Assembly (NCBI GenBank): GCA_943737045.1
Contig: CALSFV010000202.1
Span: forward strand, 496,001 to 560,000
Source of the DNA: Parapristionchus giblindavisi
Taxonomy: Eukaryota > Nematoda > Chromadorea > Rhabditida > Diplogasteridae
Direction of reading: 5' to 3'
DNA length: 64,000 bases
The notes below the pieces were generated by a model. The model was not told where the DNA came from and did not search any database. It saw only the letters and a list, made by a program, of their open reading frames with translations. The position numbers and the translations under genes are program-made. Below, piece by piece: positions 60,640 to 64,000 of the stretch; the stretch's first letter is position 1; every line of letters starts with the position of its first letter.

Positions 60640-61212
60640 GACTAGACGGGGGGGCGCACGTTTCGGCAACGCCCGCTTCGGCAACGGATTATAAATCGGT
60701 TGGAAGATGACCTATGGCAATAAAAGTTTTATCATTGTTATCAGTGGGAGGGTACGGTATTGTGCTACCGTAACCGTCATGAATCGCGAACTGATTTTTT
60801 TCAGTTGACCCATGACAGGGGGTTCATGGTTGAAAATGGCTGAAGTCGAAAAATTCATGATACTCCGAGAACAAATACTAGTTGCCATTATATCAATAGT
60901 GAGCCAACTTTTAGTTCGGGTTACGGTATCAAGAAAGATAAAAGTTAACTCACTATTGATATAATGACAACTAGTATTTGGTCTCGGGTCATCATGAATT
61001 TTTCGACTTCAGCCTTTTTCAACCATGAACCCCGGGTCATGGGTCGAATGAAAAAAATCAGTTCGCGATTCCAGACGGTTACGGTAGCACCATACCGTAC
61101 ACCACTATTGATAACAATGATAAAACTTTTATTGCCATAGGTCATCTTCCAACCGATTTATAATCCGTTGCCGAAACGGGCGTTGCCGAAACGTGCGCCC
61201 CCCGACTAGACG
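60640..61212. mobile_element. foldback element, 555 bp, 9-bp target duplication
   Basis: The element is 60649-61203, flanked by GACTAGACG (60640-60648, 61204-61212). Termini GGGGGGCGCACGTTTCGGCA, matching in reverse, with repeated gttgccgaaacg. The arms pair throughout. It is the complete reference copy for the fragments at 10690 and 11534. Mutator-like by duplication length. Confidence 0.87.
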
Positions 61213-62690
61213 GGGCCGCTCGTCGAGAGCTGAGCGAGCCGTGAAGAGGTTCAGACGTTGTACAAATATCAAAATTCAAACAACAAAAGTACAAATATCA
61301 ACGATGAAATCTTTAACTCGATGTGCTGCTCAGAGATCATCTAGGTCCCCTTACCGGCGCCTGTTCCGCAAATGCGCACACTTGCCCCGCCCCCTTCAAG
61401 CCCCGCCCCTCTTTACAGGCAGAGGGCCTGGAAGGGGGAGAGGCCCCAGCCGGCTCCTGCGCGGCGAGGATATGGAGTAGTCCGGGGTAGGGAAGGGACT
61501 TCATCGCGAAGGCCCTTCCCCAAACCAAAATTCTCTCGAATGAGAGAGGCGCAACTGATGATTTAGAGGCGAAGAATGAGGAGGTTGAGTGCTATTTACA
61601 GTACAGCCCGATCTCCTTTTGTACACGAGTAACACTGAGGCGCCCTGCGGCGCTCATTTGCGCTCATCATTTATTTCTGCGGGTACTGAATACTTTTCGA
61701 TTCTCAAAGTCTTAATCATGAGTTTCCGTTATGAAAAGTTGTTTTAATGACTAAAGAAACTGAAACAAAATTTCTATTAATGAGAAAAAACAATTAAAAG
61801 GCAAATCACACTGGTCCGAAAATGTTTGGGTAGAGAAATTTTTGAACGACGCAAATCATACTGTATGTTTAGCGGGAATTTTAAATTTTTAATGTTTTTC
61901 GTTTTTACTCACATTTCTTCGTTTTTTCCTGTTTGGACGTTAGAGTGTCTTAGTCAAAATCTGCCAATAGCAAAATAGCGTTTAAGTTGTCCGTGTCATC
62001 CAGCCGCGACAGTGTAGCACAGACCTTCACTTGGCATTTTGCCAAGTAATTCAATTCGCGATAACAGTAGAGTTTTCACTTCGTTTTGAGCTTATTATTT
62101 GGTGTTGTTCGATTGATTCTGTATTAAATCGGTGCTCTTGCTGTTCTACTAGGTATTGGTAGTTGAACCAAGCCCATAATCAACTTAAAGTAGTAGTTAA
62201 CTTAGTGTTGGCGCAGTTCGATGTAGTATTTCGTCTTTACTCTTTCAATTTCCTTTATTTTCTCGATGTACTATTTGATCGTGCGAATGTATTACTTCCT
62301 ATTCTACTTAATGATTATATTTTCACATTTCCATTGCAGTCCTAGATGATGATGTCGTGGTGGCGTGAGGCAGTCGTTGTCATGGCGATGGCGTCTGCGA
62401 TTGCCTCCTCTCGTTAGACCACGTCGACAGCATCATGTGCAAGCAGCAGCGCCTGCTCGAATAGCGCCGTGTGGTCGTCTTCTTCCTCATTAGAACGGCA
62501 CAAAAGTTCGTGAACAGCGAATATTTTCGATTTATTGATTTTAATTTTAAACCAATCCAGGGGTCTCGCTTCGCTCGCTAATCCGACATCAGCACAACAA
62601 GTTAGAGTGACCGGTACGGATTATGTAATTGATTAGTGATTAATATTAAGTGATTTTGATTCTGACACTAGTGTGAGGGAGAGATCTGGC
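61213..62690. other. no clear gene
   Basis: 61330-61550 is GC-rich with open frames on both strands but no splice support. 62343-62520 has an acceptor (ccattgcag) and protein-like patches broken by stops; it may be a decayed exon. Confidence 0.3.
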
Positions 62691-62803
62691 TTAAAGGCAC
62701 ACCCCAAGCTAATTCGACTCTCCGCTTTGGCAACATTATCCCGCAGACAAAGAAAAAGTGTGACCAGAGCGGAGGGTCAAATTAGCTAGGGGTACGCCTT
62801 TAA
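62691..62803. mobile_element. hairpin MITE, 113 bp
   Basis: TTAAAGGCACACCCCAAGCT at the left and a near reverse complement at the right (agctaggggtacgcctttaa). Same family as 16236-16363. It lies about 80 bp upstream of the 62.9-kb gene. Confidence 0.65.
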
Positions 62804-62883
62804 AGAAAACGAATTTAACTGAATAATCGATTGATTTGTATCGATTGGATTTATAGTCTATTTATGATGTTTCTACAGGTGTG

Positions 62884-63470
62884 ATGTCACTAACGAACTC
62901 TCGTTATCTTCTCGCCCTCGTGATTGCACTGGGAATGGGTGTCACTGCCGCCCTCTTCCTCACAAGTGGTCGGCGGACTGCCTCAGGCTCTTGCACCGAA
63001 GAGGTACGGTAGGCTGACCTGGAATACGGTACCTATGGGCATTCTTATTGATTCTGTAGTGTGAATGATGATTGAGTTACTGTTCTATAGCTGTATTTAC
63101 AGTACTGTAGAGTACATGGGGGATGATTGTATTGCGTTCAGTGTGTCATTCTCACCATCGACTCCTCGTCTGCTTCCTCTTCCTATGATGATCTGGTTCG
63201 CATCGGAGACGCTGCCAGTGGAAAGTATGACAAGATCCTTGTGGGTACGGTAACATTCTGATATTGATTTAATACGTTAGCTATGGTAGATACGGTAGCA
63301 TCCGTAACAAAGACATTGATTGAGGCGATATTCTCAATTGCTTGTTGATGTAGAACAGCTTTGGTATATCGACCCTACAGTATCCTCACTCTACCACATC
63401 ACTACAATTATCGATTGTTGTAGATGATTACAATCCGGTCGTGTCTTTCGTCAAATTCTCACCCAATTGA
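62884..63470 (+). CDS. short secreted or membrane-anchored protein, 89 aa
   Basis: Three exons: 62884-63003, 63142-63244 and 63424-63470 (stop TGA), 270 nt with all phases matching (0, then 1). The N-terminus has a hydrophobic run (YLLALVIALGMGVTAALFL) preceded by MSLTNSR. This suggests a signal peptide or signal anchor, so the rest would be lumenal or extracellular. The middle exon is Ser/Asp-rich (CVILTIDSSSASSSYDDL). A ttctacag acceptor ends 5 nt before the ATG, consistent with spliced-leader addition or a 5' UTR exon. No family is recognised. Further downstream alternative exons cannot be excluded. Confidence 0.6.
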
Positions 63471-63769
63471 AAGTACATACTGGCGGCCTCTCTGTACATT
63501 ACACTCAAGAAATAGGACTTCAATAAGGTATATTATCTACTCGCTAACGAGTTCTTTGTCATTCATCAATATTTTATTTATAAAAGTCACATATTTATCG
63601 CAAACTGTTCTCTGTTGATATTGCTTACAACGAATCAAATTTTTATCGAATATTTATTGATTATCGCTGTGTTCATCTATTGAACGGTGATTATCAGGGC
63701 CTGAAAATGTACACTGGTAACACGAATACAAAGTGCTCTACATATTCGTCAACTTATCTGTTTACTGTA

Positions 63770-63958
63770 GGTATAGGGATTGGTGTAGGTATAAGGATTA
63801 CTGTAGGTATAGGGATTTCTGTAGATATAGGGATTAATGCAGGTATACTGTAGGCATAGATATTACTGTAGGTCTATAGATTACTGTAGGTATAGGGATT
63901 AATGTTGGTATAGAGATTACTGTAGGTGTAGGGTGTTACTGTAGGTATAGAGAGTAGA
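63770..63958. repeat. minisatellite, unit of about 18 bp
   Basis: About ten imperfect copies of tactgtaggtatagggat. Downstream of the 62.9-kb gene. Confidence 0.8.
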
Positions 63959-64000
63959 AGGCTAATTTATGAAATTTAAGGGATTCTTTAGCGTTGTTAA

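Noticed and set aside
61193..61566. GC-rich open frames on both strands
   Set aside because: They begin inside a transposon end, lack splice sites and show no recognisable sequence.

Overview
The window looks like a piece of a nematode genome, most likely a free-living rhabditid or diplogastrid. Three things suggest this. Multi-exon genes have short introns. Acceptor-like signals sit 1-5 nt upstream of two start codons, as expected for spliced-leader trans-splicing (35-36.7 kb and 62.9 kb). The rest is saturated with small terminal-inverted-repeat (TIR) elements. Species is not determined. All gene models were built by hand from splice sites, reading phase and homology remembered from families; nothing was searched.

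Layout. 0-17 kb is repeat-dominated: LINE reverse-transcriptase debris, several foldback elements, tRNA-like SINE pieces, a broken mariner transposase and a few isolated exon-like segments on the + strand. 18.1-36.7 kb (minus) is the main gene, a complete 25-exon, 787-residue KDM2/JHDM1-type JmjC histone demethylase. Its introns hold a three-level transposon nest, a second TTAA-flanked palindrome and a tandem array of 1.3-1.6 kb units. 37.2-38.2 kb (plus) is a divergent TRAPPC2L-like trafficking gene, followed by a second, uninterrupted copy of the hAT-like element found in the demethylase intron. 39.8-41.3 kb is a 1.5 kb palindrome. 42.85-48.56 kb is a unit bounded by inverted GC-rich termini. 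It contains an array of small symmetric exons, several of which carry a 69-nt GT...AG hairpin; this is the best candidate for something undescribed. 48.8-50.8 kb is a nearly perfect inverted duplication. 51.0-51.7 kb is a polypyrimidine minisatellite. 57.1-59.8 kb (minus) is a complete 11-exon, 291-residue gene whose exons encode a degenerate repeat. 62.9-63.5 kb (plus) is a short three-exon gene for an 89-residue protein with an N-terminal hydrophobic segment.

How parts relate: the demethylase and TRAPPC2L genes are head-to-head with about 550 bp between their first recognised coding exons. Most other sequence is non-autonomous transposon material. Several target-site duplications and two empty sites can be read directly, so the insertion order can be reconstructed.
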